Translations under genes and position numbers: made by a program
In this document: one piece after another, positions 46,827-59,259 of the stretch
How positions within the stretch are numbered: the first letter of the stretch is position 1
Layout of the letters: each line of letters opens with the position of its first letter
The notes under the pieces: generated by a model
The model's input: the letters and a program-made list of their open reading frames with translations, nothing else
What the model was told of the DNA's origin: nothing
The model's database searches: none
Assembly: GCA_950295325.1 (NCBI GenBank)
Contig: OX485806.1
Span: 29,264,001 to 29,328,000 of the forward strand
Source: Polytrichum commune
Lineage: Eukaryota > Streptophyta > Polytrichopsida > Polytrichales > Polytrichaceae
Direction of reading: 5' to 3'
Length of the DNA stretch: 64,000 bases

Positions 46827-47020
46827 TTCTAGACCATCAATCCGGAGTTAATTTGGCAACCCTTTAAGCACACATGTATATCTAATATGAAAACCTCTAT
46901 GTTTAATTTCGGAGGGATATGTGTTATTTGAAATGCAATTTGATGCCAAAATAGAGTGTGTTCACCCCCCCCCCCCCCCAACAAATGGCATTGTGCTCAA
47001 ATTTTATGTTAATTTGTGCC
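46520..47020. repeat. Inverted repeat, two arms of about 195 bp, near-identical
   Basis: The left arm 46520-46715 and right arm 46827-47020 are reverse complements. By my reading the only difference is the homopolymer (G17 against C15). The spacer (46716-46826) is R3 sequence. Long foldbacks this perfect are either recent or an assembly artefact. Confidence 0.85.
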
Positions 47021-47099
47021 GAACCTGCTTTCGACTTACAGTATACGGATTCAATTATAGTTAATGAGTATTGATCACCTGCAAGTTGGGGCATCCAGT

Positions 47100-48000
47100 G
47101 GTTGTGAGTTGCAGCCATTCTCCTACAGATTCCTGGGCCTGTATGTCAGTGCATCTACTCATAAGCTTACAGGCCCAACTTGATACTCTTCAATTGCATC
47201 ATGCAAACAATGTAATAACAAGTATACTTGTCACCAGCATGGACTAAAATGCTACAAGATTTGTACACAACTCCAAGTTTCTGTGTGTAGTAGTCCTTTC
47301 TCAACACTAGACCACTTGTTTGATTTGACACTCTATATAGTGCAAACCCTACTGAAAGAAACCCTCCAATCCACAACCCCAGCTTGAACATAGTCGCAGA
47401 AAAACCCACTGCACAACAGAGCAGTAAAAGACTGAAATTAAATGTCTAGAATCTACACTTGCAGAGAAACAAAACACACGGGACAACTTAATTGCCCACC
47501 CACTCATCATCTCCTCAGCCAGAAGGGGGTCGAATTCCAATGGATATGAAATGTTTCATATACATATTCTTTGACAGATAGTCAGGTTCCTGGTACTAAG
47601 ATCAGTGTCTTCTTTGTGCACACTTAAAATGACTTCCCAAAGACTGAACAAAACTCAAGGCTGCTAAGGTATGTATAGGGTTTAGGCAAGCTTGATCAGT
47701 CTGTGGATGGCATATTATATACAGAACACCTCAAAACTACAAGGCAAAACTTGGTCTAGTGAAGCGTGGCAAAGCTGATCTTTGACCATACGGACTATAC
47801 TTGTTTGCTCATCAGCAGAATCAGCTGTTCCTGTACATGTAAAATTCTCTGGTGGATTCTGCTCCACCTTGAATGTGGTATCAGATTGATTGGAACCCAA
47901 GGACCTAAAGCTAACTGTTACCCAATATGGTATGGGTGAATTAAATGCATAGGGAAGTTCTACAGGTATGGCCATGGTGCTTTTCCATCACACAACTATA
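47100..48000 (-). other. Possible small membrane-protein gene or 3' flank of the SGR2-like gene
   Basis: Two minus-strand open frames look better than random. The first is 47715-47975 (MAIPVELPYAFNSPIPYWVTV..., with NPPENFTCTGTADSADEQ). The second is around 47167-47400 (MFKLGLWIGGFLSVGFALYRV, a likely membrane helix, followed by KDYYTQKLGVVYKSCSILVHAG), with an acceptor-like TGTGCAG just before it at 47410. I could not join them in phase with certainty, and I recognise no family. They lie 140 bp or more past the SGR2-like stop on the same strand, so extended 3' untranslated sequence is the alternative. Confidence 0.3.
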
Positions 48001-48118
48001 CTAGAAGTACCAGATTTGAGGCTAGGATTTCATACTGACCCTCGAAATGTGACAGGGTTGCAAGGAGGATAAATTTGTAAGAAATAAATAAGTGGGATCT
48101 ATTTTATTATTTGAAAGT

Positions 48119-51100
48119 TTATACTGGTTTTCGATTGTATTTGTAATAGCTTTGCTGGATGAAAAAGGTGGAATCTTCATCACCATCATCCGAATCATCT
48201 TCTCTACTCACCGTGCGTACGGGGCTTTGAGGTACTGCTACTTTTGGAGTCTCAATATCTTCATCAATTGTCATGTTGAGAGGCTCCATTGTCACTCTCT
48301 CAGGTTCTGGCTCTTCAGGAATGTTACGATACAAATGTTTTAAGATAAAAAGGGCGGTGTCTTGGTCTTGCCAATATGACCTGCTCACCAAGCACTTGCA
48401 TTAGTCTAGAGTTGTTCGACTCCCTGAAAGGGCCCAGAGGACATTAAAATGGCTGGATTCTTTGCAACAAATTAAGCATACCAACAAAGTAAACAGATGA
48501 CATCTGTGCAAAGTAGTACAGTGCAGATCAAATTTAAACTACCACTCAAGGGTAAGACCTACGTGTGAGAGCTGATAGCAGAAATGTATTGATGCTCAAA
48601 TGTAGAGTCCTGCAAGTGAATGCAACAACCAATTGCTTGAATTAGTGCAGGTAATAAAAAGATATCTTGGAACAAGGTACACTACAATAAAATTATCCTT
48701 ATCTGATATTGTAATGAAGATATTGGGCATCTTGCACAACAGAATGAAGCTTTTGAATAGAGGCCCCTTGTCTGCATCTCCACAAACACATTACACTTGC
48801 AAGACACAACTAAGATGTGCAAAAATGACAAACCTGCAACATGCAGTCGATTCGACCATCTGAACTACCAGTGAGGCGCTCCATCACCAATTGTCCATAT
48901 GATTTGGGTTTCTCCCTATTCCTCTCCTTTTCCTCTTCATCTGACAACCACTTTTACTTTAGGAAGACAAGAAGCAACCCAAGGGAAATTACAATTTATT
49001 CACTGCTGTCTTGATCTCTGAAAGCCAGTTGATGAACTGATGCTGCACTGGTTTTGGACAACATCCATATGGAGAGAAAATGTAAATACTGACCTGTTAT
49101 CTCATCATCTTTCTTTGAAACAAATGCATGCGAAATTCGAGTCTGTCAAACAGAGAATTCACAAGTTCCATTACTAAAAATTGTCAACGTGTTTAGGTTT
49201 CCTGGAGGCAATCGCAAACAATAGTACATGTGTCCAGAAACTTAGCATATAACCAGTATGTATAAAACTCTGAAAAGAATATGTATGACTGAGATATACC
49301 CCAACTGCTCCAATGGAATCCACAATTGCCTTGGACTTCATGCTTAAATCCTCACTAAATTCCTGTGAACATGATGCAGGCAGATTTCCCATCAACACAT
49401 AAATAGCATATTTGATTATCAAATTGCAAATCAGATGGATAACACGAGATGTTTCAATCCCCACATGACATCAACAATCAACAAAGGTAAATGGTTGTCA
49501 TGCTGAACTGACATTACTCACCTTTGACTAAAATCAAGGTACAAGAAAACCTCTACACCTTGTGCGAAAGTGGGATGATCAGAGCAAAAAGCAAAGGAAA
49601 ACAACACTACATACATCAAACGATATCATCTAGAGGCATATTTTACATTGGATTAGCAAAACAGAGATCACTCAGATAGAAACTATTAGGTCATGACAAG
49701 CACAAACTAACCTGAAGTCCAATGTGCAAGCGTTTTCCTCCTTTGTGATAGGGAATGAACACTGGTCGTTTGCTAATATAATCTTTACAAACAAGTGGCT
49801 CAAGCCTGCACCACCATTCACCACGATCACCTCAGTTGCTGATACATTCTTCCCTTGAAGAGTGTGGACACAACAGAAAAATGCATGTACAGAATACGTT
49901 CCTCTAGGAAACTTGAATAATGGATATAATGCTCAAAGATTGTCATCTTCCTTAACAACAACCACTAATTTTATGCACGACTACGAGGATAGAGACTAAA
50001 GGCCTGACTTTGTGATAACATTTACTTACCGGTATGCAACTGGGTCATAGGGATGGAAAATGTTAAGCAGAAGGCGGCATGCTGGCATCTCCTCATCAAT
50101 GCCTTCATCTTGCCAATACTCCTTGCCTGATCCTGAACCAATGCGTATATTCCGAAGTGCTAAAAACATTCCGAGGGGGGAGCCAACTGCATAGAAAGTG
50201 TCAACCTGTCCCAACAGAGCAAACACCTTCAAGAAGTTAAATATGGACCAACTTACTTGAGGTAGTCAAGTACGCCTTGATCAGTTGGAATATGGGTCAC
50301 ACCTTGAATTTGAGTTTTGGATAAGTAATGAAAGATTTATGTTGTTTGCGCGAGCTGACAGAAGCTTCTAAATTTCCACGCACGGAGCTGAATTCGAGAT
50401 CTTGCTGAAGGTTTTTATATGAGGCACTTGGTCCCAAGTTGGGACGACTATCATCTTCTATAGTATCTGAAGGTTTAATTTCTTCAGCTGTACTTTGATC
50501 TTGTGAAGGACTCCCATCAGTTGCTTGACAGGTGTCGAACGGTCTTGCCACTTCTTCTGAGAATTCTTGCATCGACCTGCTCTCCAACAACCTGAGCTTC
50601 TCTTCTAGCAATGCAACCTGTAATACGCACAAGAAAACATATGTTACACATGAGCTTCATTTTAGTGAGACCTGCAAAAAGCGGCTTCAACCATCCACTT
50701 TGAAAGTTATAACTAGTTTTTTCCACTTATAGTTTACAAGAGTGTCTGCTTAATAATACCTTTGCCTTCAGCTTTTCCACCTCAGAAACCTCTTCATTGC
50801 CTGCGGCATTACTCTCTGCTCTTGTATTCCCAGAACTCACTTCTGCTTTCTCCATCTCTGTAATGGCAATATTCTCTGAGACATCTTGCTCTGACCTTTT
50901 TATAACCTCTGGAATAGCCTTCTCATTGTCTGCACTCTCAAGCTCTTGCAAAATCTCCTTTTCGTTTTCATTCTCAATTCCAGTCTCGACTTTCTCCTCG
51001 TCCTTCTCAAGAGCTTGAGCATCTGTCCCACTAACCTCCACCTCCTTTTCAGCCTCCTTATCTCCTATCTCGCTCATCTCATTTATGATCTCTGTGTCCT

Positions 51101-54100
51101 CTCCAATGCTCACCTCATTCCCTACCTCCTCAGATTCATCAACTTCCTGTAAAGGCTCAGTTGTTTCATCTGCACATTTGATCTCCTCTGGGACGTCTGT
51201 CCCTATTGCAGTCTCGGTATGTTCTACATCAGCTGACTTCGGCATTGTTATTTCAATATCCTCCAGGGATTTTTCCTCAACTATTCCTTCTCCTTTCTCT
51301 GGTGATACAATACCAGGTGTGAGTTCGGAATCCAATGAAACTTCAGGCTCTGCCATATCAAAGTTATGGACAGACAAGTCATCCTCAGAGCTGGACCCAT
51401 TATCGTTAACAGCTGGGAGGCGATCAGTCTTTGGCATATCATCCTCAGTGTCATCATTGGGCATTATTGAGGCATTTACATTCTGGACTGGGAAAGCCGA
51501 AGTTAGAGTGTCCTGGTGGCAAAGAATGTCGTAAGTGAGAACACTTCCCAAAGAGTGCCCATAAAGTGAAACCTGCATGCGCAAAGAAACCATTAAAACA
51601 ATATCCTTGTCCAGAGAATGATAATTGCCACATACAGATTAATTCTAGTACTCCAGATAAGATATCTTCCGTCACACAAGATGCAGAAAATAGGTGCTTT
51701 AGCTATGTAGCAGTCTTGTAATTACCAGTACACTACAGTGAAAACTGCAAGTCATGCATCTATCATACATATTGAATCTTAGAGAGTCATCCTTTAACTT
51801 CAACAGTTAGTCTCCTATGATTTTCCATTGGTAGTTTTGCATATAAAATCAATAATCTCTTTCCACTTGTGGTGCATAAACCTCCACACTACCTCCAAGC
51901 ACACATTGGAAACTTACTGAACATGGAAGGTATTGCATGCAAAACAATCAACTCCCAGCCAAAAATTGTGTTGAGTTAGAGGATAAATCTATTATATCTC
52001 CCTAGATTAGAACTCTGTGTGTATCATTCAGGAAGCTCCAATATTCAATTGATTATTCTGTCTCCATAACTGAATAAGATAAACATTGAGATTCAGTACC
52101 TTGCCATCAAAACTTGGATTCCTCTTGATGAACTTGGTGTACAGACGATTTAGAGATCGTGTCACCTGCAATCAACAAACATAACCCTATAAATTTCCTC
52201 GTTAAATTTCTCACACGACTTATCTTACAACCTCATAGAATGATATACATGCAAGTGCAAAGCCACTCCTGTTAAACCTCTTCAGTCTGGGTGCTTCTCA
52301 GCTAAACTCCATACTGATCAAACTGGCATTCTTTTGTCGCTCAAGGCAAAATCCTTTCAGGTAATCCACAAACCTGTCGAATTCTTTCACACCAGAACAA
52401 TGGAAATGGTGCAAACTCCTCAATACAAAATTTCAGAATATAATTTATGAGATAGTATAGAAGATTACAGAGTCAATGATGTCCTGGCAATACACAGGGC
52501 TCATGTAGTACAGAACATCATGTACAGTTGCAGTTATCATTGCACGCAAGGCACGGACGCCCTCTAAAGTGATGTTCTCCATTGCCACCTCGCCACCCAA
52601 TTTCAATTCTCTCCTCCACTGAGATTTAAACCAGAAAACCACAGATCAAATACATAACAGCAATAATTCTAAACTGTAAGATAAACTCTCCTGATTCTTG
52701 TCCCCAAATTGTAAGTACTACGATCTTCACAAGAGAGTTCTGTAAGAGTTTCAAACCTGGCAAGGTATAAAGAGGATACGCTGAGCATTGCGTTGATGCG
52801 TTGTGAGATGCTGCTCTGCTAATGCTGAAACAGTTTGTCGAAAAGTGCCCACATCATCCACCAAATTAGCCTTCTCCAGTCGCTGCCCAATTCCATGGAC
52901 CATGAAAACCACATGACGTACAGGTACCTGAGAGCTCAAAATTTGGTCAGGTTTTGAGAAAAGAGTACACTTCCTTTATGATAAACAAGATATATCTGAC
53001 CCTGGATAATTTCCAAAGTACTACTAATTTCTTCAGGCAGTATTGAATGGGGTACAGCATGGTGGTCACTACAAGAAATGGAGTATAACATTAACCTGAG
53101 AAGCATAATCATCGAGCTCCTCCTCCTTCCGTTGCCTTCGTTCATCCTGTGTGGCAAGTTCTTTACCAGTGCATAAGCTGCTCTAGAAAACCTCTACTTA
53201 CAACACATCAAGCACAGCCTATTTGCCTGATCATTCTTCCAGACGTCAAACACCCCCCAAGGGCCATTTTACACTATGTCCAAGGGCTATGACAAGGAAC
53301 TTCTGAGGGCGATCATGGGCCTTCATGTGTTCTGTAAAGACATAGGTGACCAAGCTCTCAACTGAATATTATTTCAAAACCATCCTATTCATGTAAACCC
53401 TTCCACACAATAAGGCATAATAAAACAAGGGTTGTAAGATTTTGAACTGCCATAGTCTCCTGGTTTTGTGTTAGACCCACCTCTTTGAGGTGGGCTTGAC
53501 ATAAAAACCTGTAGACCTTGATACATTATCCATTGCATGCCATGTAGGCCTCCACGTAGGTCTTTCATCCATCCAAACATTCAACCTTTGTTGGTCCCTC
53601 AGGCTCTAGTGTGGAGTGAAGTGGGACAATCTCAGTATTTTCCAGCAATAAGAGATTTCAGATTTCAATGGTCACATGCCCTCAAGCTCTGGTGTAAAGT
53701 GCCCCTAAGACAAGGCCTGTGTTAACACCAGTCACTGGTGTATATAGGCGCTGATCCTTAAGAGTGGTTTTGTGGTGTAGGATAAGGCCATGTTGCATGA
53801 GAATAGGTTGCTATTGAGAATTGGATACCCAAAGTACCTGAGTAGCACTGTCAGGGGGAGCAAAGCCTCGGCGGAGCTTCACTCCGCTTCCTTTCAAACC
53901 GAGTACAGCAGAAATGCCCGATGCATCTACTGCAAGAGTTGCTTCCCAGCTGTCGTCCTCTCCCATAAATAGAGCATGCAATCCCTACAAAGAACAACAC
54001 TCCATTTTTTTCATTAGAGTGTCTGGAATCAGGTAACTTTTATTTGTTTCATGCATAGTTGGAACATCACTTTAAACCCCAAGGTCTTCAATGTTAACCA

Positions 54101-56998
54101 CAGCAAAAAGTAGACATCACTGGTGAATATCGATCAAAAGAATATACTTAGCCTCAAAAGTGCCTCTAGAAACAAATTGCGGGAACAATTAAGGTTGATA
54201 ATCAATCAGTCCTCAGGTTCTATTTGAAAACAAAACAGGGCATGCCTTTCATAGATGGAAAAGGTGTTGCATCTCCATATCTGAAAGGCGGGCATAGTGA
54301 GGGACAAACCTGTGAAGTGCCTGTAAGGTTTACGCGGTGCGCATATAGTCCTGATGGTTGAAAAGTCCGGCGACGCCAAACCTACTAGCACAATAATGGT
54401 GTCTTCAGTTTATGCTTATAGTCTCCATTGAAAATTAATCCAGCCAGAGTTCTCAACACTCTTATCAAATGTATTATTTCCCCATATGTAACCCATTTTT
54501 CCAAAAGCCTCTACAGATGCTGCAAAAATTACCTTCTTATGATAAGCAATCTCCAACTGCTCAGCAACGTCCTCCCGTAAAGGTAACCAATCAAGCCCAC
54601 CTTTCCTTACATACCAATGTCCTCGCAGGACTCGCCGATGTTCACCTCTCCAGTAGACTGGAATACATCTCCTTTGCATGAGATCAACCTGTATCAAGAA
54701 AATTGCAGTAAGGTGTGTGTGGCCCTATTGTGGACACTTCCAACTCCAAAGAAAATTTTAACCATTGGATTGAATTGGGAGTTGTGTCATCTGGTTAGCA
54801 ATTGCAAATCACACAGATGGTCATTTCAAATTCCAATAACAGAGTTGAAATGCACAAGTTATAGGAGGTCAAAGTGAAGACTCTCTTACTCTTTATATAA
54901 TCACACAGGCTCTTACTCTCCCAATTGTGTTAACTATTTAACCTAGAGTGTTGTCTATATTTTGAGCACATAGTCCAATCTCATTGTAACACTTGTCTCT
55001 TTGCTGTCCATTCTTAACTGCAAGCACCACCATATACCACTCAAATATAGGCATCCAAATAAGAAGAGCAACCACATAAGGCCCAAATACCTTACTTATT
55101 ACACATTTTCCCATGAGAAAGGAACAGGGGAATCATAATCTAAAAGACTTTATACAACAAGTATGGTTCCTTGAGAGTATGAAAATTGTTTCTCAGATGT
55201 ATCCCACATCTTTCAGCACAAGACAAACCTCATAAAGCCCACCCTTGACAAGCACACCCACGCTCTCGCCTTCATCAAAATCCAGGCTGTTACCAGCATA
55301 TGAGCCTCCCTGATCATTAGTTTCATTGAGAGGTTTCAAGTCTCCAATTGATCCCTCTCGATTCTGGCTGGATGAATTTACTGGGCCTTCACTAACTTCT
55401 GCATACTCTCTCCACCAAGCTGATACTAATTCTTCTTCTCTCTGCAGGCAAAACTTCACATGTCAAAATTGGATGCAAGTTGTAACCTTGCAATGATGGG
55501 ATGAAATTTGACATGCTGTAAGTCCTATATAAACCTAGATCTCTCATACCATGTTTTCACTTCTAAATGCAGGAATATAGGCTGACATTACAGAAAACTC
55601 TCATGAGAAAGGTAGTAAAGCTTAGACCAGGATGCAAACCTGTATGAATGCAGCCTCAAGTGCAAGAGAGTCGCGAACACTAAATCGAAAGTAATCACCT
55701 TTTCCCACCACCTCAGATGCTGGCACTTGGGCTGCAGCTTCTGCGCATCATCCAATTCATGACATTGCGTTCCAGATTAACCCTCAACCCTGCAAATTTT
55801 TGGACGCTAATCAACTTGTTGCAGAAAGAGTATCTCTCTATGTACTTATCTGCATGTGATCAAAGCAATTAAATTTATGATGACGTAAACCAAGACAACC
55901 TGAGCTGTTCTACCCTCAATTTGCATAGGAGGAGGTTCAGCTCTGGCCAGTCTTCAGTTTCTAGACGGTATGCTTCCTTATTTGTAAGTTTATGATGCCT
56001 TTTGCACAGAATAGTAAGAGTTTGGATGCAAGAACCCAAAACTCTATTTGGCACCATTCGCTAATTCAAAAAAAAAAATGATGATGGGCTTCATGAATTT
56101 AGGTTTCTCCAGCTCTTATTTGTGACAAAATATGAATCTAAAGATAGCTTCTGCGCATCATCCAATTCACAACATTGCAGTGTCCAGTTTGGCCCTTAAG
56201 CCTGTGAATTTTCCGACGCTAATCAACTTGTTGCAGAGCGTATCTGTCTATGCACTTTCTGGTGTGTGATCGGAGCAATAAAATTTTGATGACATAAACC
56301 AAGATAAGCTGTCTACCCTCAATTTGCATAAAAGGAGGTTCAGCTCTGGACAGTCTTCAGTCTCTGGATGGTGTTGCGATATTATTTGTAAGTCTAGGAT
56401 GCATTTTGCACAGGACGGTAAGAATTTAAATGCAAGAACCGGATTTCTTTTAGCCCCGTTTGCTTTATGAATTTAGGTTTGTCCAGCTCTTATTTGTCAG
56501 AAATGGGAATTTGGAAATACCGTGAGGTCGAAGTGGAGTTTTGCAGAAGTACCACCGAACATCAGCACCGTCAGAAGCACTATTTGTGCGCACACCATAC
56601 TTGGCAGCAGCGGCTGTCTGCTCCAATGAAGCCCTTGCGTTCACAGATGCAGGGGCCACCATCGCCTCTTCTCGCAGCTCGTCCTGCTTCACTTGCGCCT
56701 CAAGTGCAGCAAGTGACGAAGAATGAGAAGTAACTTGCTTTGCTTGTAGAGGCGAAGAAGAATTGGACAATTCAGAGCCTGGTACTACTGAGTAATCTCC
56801 AGCCACTTTCGGCACAAGGTGAGATTCGTAGCCTACGTAAGCATCCTTATTATTGCCTTCCGGGGAGGCGCGAAGGGGACTCTTGGGCGAACTACTTTTG
56901 ACGAGGGGAGACCGTTTGCCAGGGGATTTCTGCTGAGGTGATCTAGGCATTGATATGGATTTTGCTGGAGACCGAGGCACTCCATTTTCAGCCGCCAT
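48119..56998 (-). CDS. SGR2: DDHD-domain phospholipase, SHOOT GRAVITROPISM 2-like
   Basis: Complete nineteen-exon gene, 3531 nt, 1176 aa. Exons in coding order: 56521-56998, 55640-55740, 55229-55441, 54533-54688, 54310-54381, 53838-53984, 53096-53146, 52757-52927, 52469-52618, 52100-52165, 50760-51572, 50303-50617, 50030-50205, 49712-49805, 49300-49362, 49094-49142, 48834-48940, 48563-48609, 48119-48380. Every junction is GT-AG and in phase. SGR2 is known as a phosphatidic-acid-preferring phospholipase A1-like protein of vacuolar and endomembranes needed for shoot gravitropism. Visible here: a Ser-Pro-rich N-terminus (about 1-45), RWYFCK (148-153), AWWREYAE, VYWRGEHRRV, HGIGQRLE (417-424), the lipase nucleophile elbow GHSLG (540-544, Ser542), and the DDHD region from VDTFYAVGSPLG (912 on) through FNIFHPYDPVAYR-like sequence to HTSYW (about 1089). 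It is longer than the 933 aa I recall for Arabidopsis, through the N-terminus and an acidic insert in exon 11. Confidence 0.94.
53261..53705. mobile_element. MITE G in an intron of the SGR2-like gene
   Basis: About 445 bp between exons 6 and 7. The ends are GGGCCATTTTACACTATG and, reverse-complemented, GGGGCACTTTACACCAGAG; flanks are CAA and TAA. Internal sequence (TGAGGTGGGCTTGACATAAAA, CTTTGTTGGTCCCTCAGGCTC) resembles elements C, E and F. Confidence 0.7.
54709..55094 (+). mobile_element. R3 MITE in an intron of the SGR2-like gene
   Basis: About 385 bp in the intron between exons 3 and 4. The left end TAAGGTGTGTGTGGCCCTATTGTGG matches the reverse complement of the right end (TAAGGTATTTGGGCCTTATGTGG). 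It is the best-bounded R3 copy in the window. The target could be TA; this is uncertain. Confidence 0.68.
55736..56505. repeat. Tandem duplication of about 410 bp in intron 1 of the SGR2-like gene
   Basis: AGCTTCTGCGCATCATCCAATT occurs at 55736 and 56146. Downstream blocks (CGCTAATCAACTTGTTGCAGA, CCTCAATTTGCATA, GAGGTTCAGCTCTGG, GGATGCAAGAACC) follow in the same order in both copies. The unit includes the acceptor site GCGCAG and the first bases of exon 2, so a second acceptor copy exists at about 56151. Confidence 0.8.
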
Positions 56999-57004
56999 AA
57001 TTTT

Positions 57005-57400
57005 TGCACGATTCAGCTGTGAAAGAAAAAGAAAAAAAATCTAGACCTCAAAATTGAACAGCTGACGTGACATCCAAAGCTAGGTCTACACGACAAACAG
57101 GAAAGACAAACCTAAAGATCGAGAAAGCTCCGAATTGCACACGTATTGCATACTTAGGTTCTCCACACAAATGCACAATGGCACTAAATCTCCACTGTTG
57201 ACATCCATATTTGTGCAATTCAGCTGTAAGAGAATATCTAAACCTCAAAATTGAGAGGCTGACGTGACATCCAAATCAAAGTCTATACGACCTACAGGAA
57301 ATAAATAAACCTAAAGATCAAGAGAGCTCGGAATTCCACGCCTATTGGATAGGTAGGTTCTCCAACACACAAGCACAAGAGCACTCAATCGAGCTGCCTA
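57005..57400. repeat. Tandem duplication in the 5' leader/proximal promoter of the SGR2-like gene
   Basis: The unit of about 197 bp, with CAGCTGTGAA/GTAAGAGA, CCTCAAAATTGA, GCTGACGTGACATCC (57061 and 57258), AACCTAAAGATC and AGGTTCTCCA, is present twice just upstream of the start codon at 56998. Each copy contains a TGACGT core of the type bound by plant bZIP factors; function is inferred only. Confidence 0.7.
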
Positions 57401-58100
57401 CCTACCTAGAGAACAACGAACCAAGTCGAATTCGCCTTCAACCTCCGCAACAACTCCTCCATTGAATCCTAAACCCTACGTTCGTCAAGAAGCCCATAGT
57501 GCAAGCGATCTTTGTAAAGTGCGACGCAACCCAACCCTTCCCACATACCACCGCACGTCCAAAACAAAAAAAACTATACCTCAAAAAGAATAAACGTCCA
57601 CGTCACACTTAGCCTTCACAATCTCCAAACCTAAAAAACCCCTCCAACCTTCCAATCCCTGCAACACTCATCGCAAGAAGCAGAGAAGTAGAAGAAACAG
57701 AAGAAGAAACCGAGATGGGCCCCCAAAGAAGGCCTAACTTCTTCGCTACGGCATCGATTTGAGCCCCGCAAAGGCTGAAAATGGCTCCGCAGAGGAGATG
57801 GATGCGTAAAGCGCAATATGGACTCAGAAATCAGTGCGAACAGGTCCCGGGAGACGCGATTTTGGGGGGATCGACGGGACTGCCAAGCAGGGAGGGGAAG
57901 AGGAGACGAGAGTGCACAGGACGGAGAAAGGATTTGGGGCGATACCCGGCGATTCGGGGGGCGGGGGCCTGTATCAAAGAGCGAGCCGCCCCCTGTTTCC
58001 CTGGGTAGCGGGCGGGAGAGGAGCATATTCATAAGGGAGCCAAAAGCTTCCGCCCTGGCTCGAAGCCCCGGGTATCAACATGACCATTTCATTTATGGGT
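57401..58100. promoter_or_regulatory. Likely upstream or promoter region of the SGR2-like gene
   Basis: AC-rich then GC-rich DNA upstream of the duplicated leader. Open frames on both strands at 57631-58135 overlap each other and are compositional. No TATA box can be fixed with confidence, so the transcription start is not placed. Confidence 0.3.
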
Positions 58101-59259
58101 ATTTGGTGATGGAAATGGTGTTTTTAATTGGGTGATGCCACGTGGCGTATTCTTTGGGTCTCGATTGAGCCACCTTATGGGTTGCTCCTCATGCACGGTA
58201 AGGTGAGTTAACTTGAGGCATTAGTTGGCTTGTGGGCTCGGAAGTTACCGGAGAACACCACACTACACGCATTGACTCATTTAGTGCGTGTGGTATCAAT
58301 TGTTCAAAACATGCATTATTTTGTCAAATCTCAAAATTTGTGAGGGCTGGATTTTTAAATTGAATGATATTAAATTCATGAATACATTGCCCATTTATCA
58401 TACATACGAGATAATTGATGCGTCCTCTAAGGTATTTGTGAGTGAGTTCAAAGAGGTTTCTTCTTCTTCTTCTTTTTAGCCAACGCCGCTCAATTATGAG
58501 GCATCTCCTAACACTAAGATTTTGAAGAGAGTTTGTATAGAGTTATTTGGAAATTTATTTACTAATATTAACATTATTATCAAATATACTATCGTTTCTT
58601 ATTACATCCAATACGATTGGTCTAGAGTCAAAATTGTGTAAAATTGTAGATATTAAATTATCATAAACAATCTAGAGCCTTGTGTCTAGGGAATATGCTA
58701 GTTTTCTATCTAGATCTATGTATAGGCCTACATATGGTTAGTTGGCCACCTTGCCCTCATTATTGTGAAGCTTTGAATGGCCACTATTGTGTGTCGAGAA
58801 ACTTGTTTGTACGGTGATATGTGCACGCCTCCCATCCTTTCATTTTACCCTTTAAGTTCACTATGAACTAATAGAATTTTGAAGGCCATGGAAGATTGCC
58901 CAAAACCATGTCATGGGACTCTAGACATGTCATTGACATAAAGGTGGCATTGTACATTGGCAACATTTCATTGACATGTGGATGAAGTATATGTGTACCA
59001 TGCTTTTATGCAAATAAAACACATACAATCACTTCAAGAATCATGGGTTGTTAACAGTGGTTTTCAGTCATTTAGGGTATATTTTTGGTATCCAAATGCT
59101 ATTGGCAAAATGGATTTGGATACCTAAACTCTACCTCAAGTGGGCAAAAACCAATGCTAATGATATGTGATCCTTGTAGTGAATGTACAACTCCTCAAAG
59201 ATGGAATTACGGAAATTGTAAGACAACACGCATAACAACTTATGTTTGTACCATGGCTA
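58101..59259. other. Intergenic stretch, no feature recognised
   Basis: AT-rich DNA with a short CTT-type run near 58460-58480. No gene or clear repeat seen. Confidence 0.3.

Noticed and set aside
57631..58135. Open frames of 105-133 codons on both strands
   Set aside because: GC-rich composition explains them; they overlap in opposite directions and match no family.
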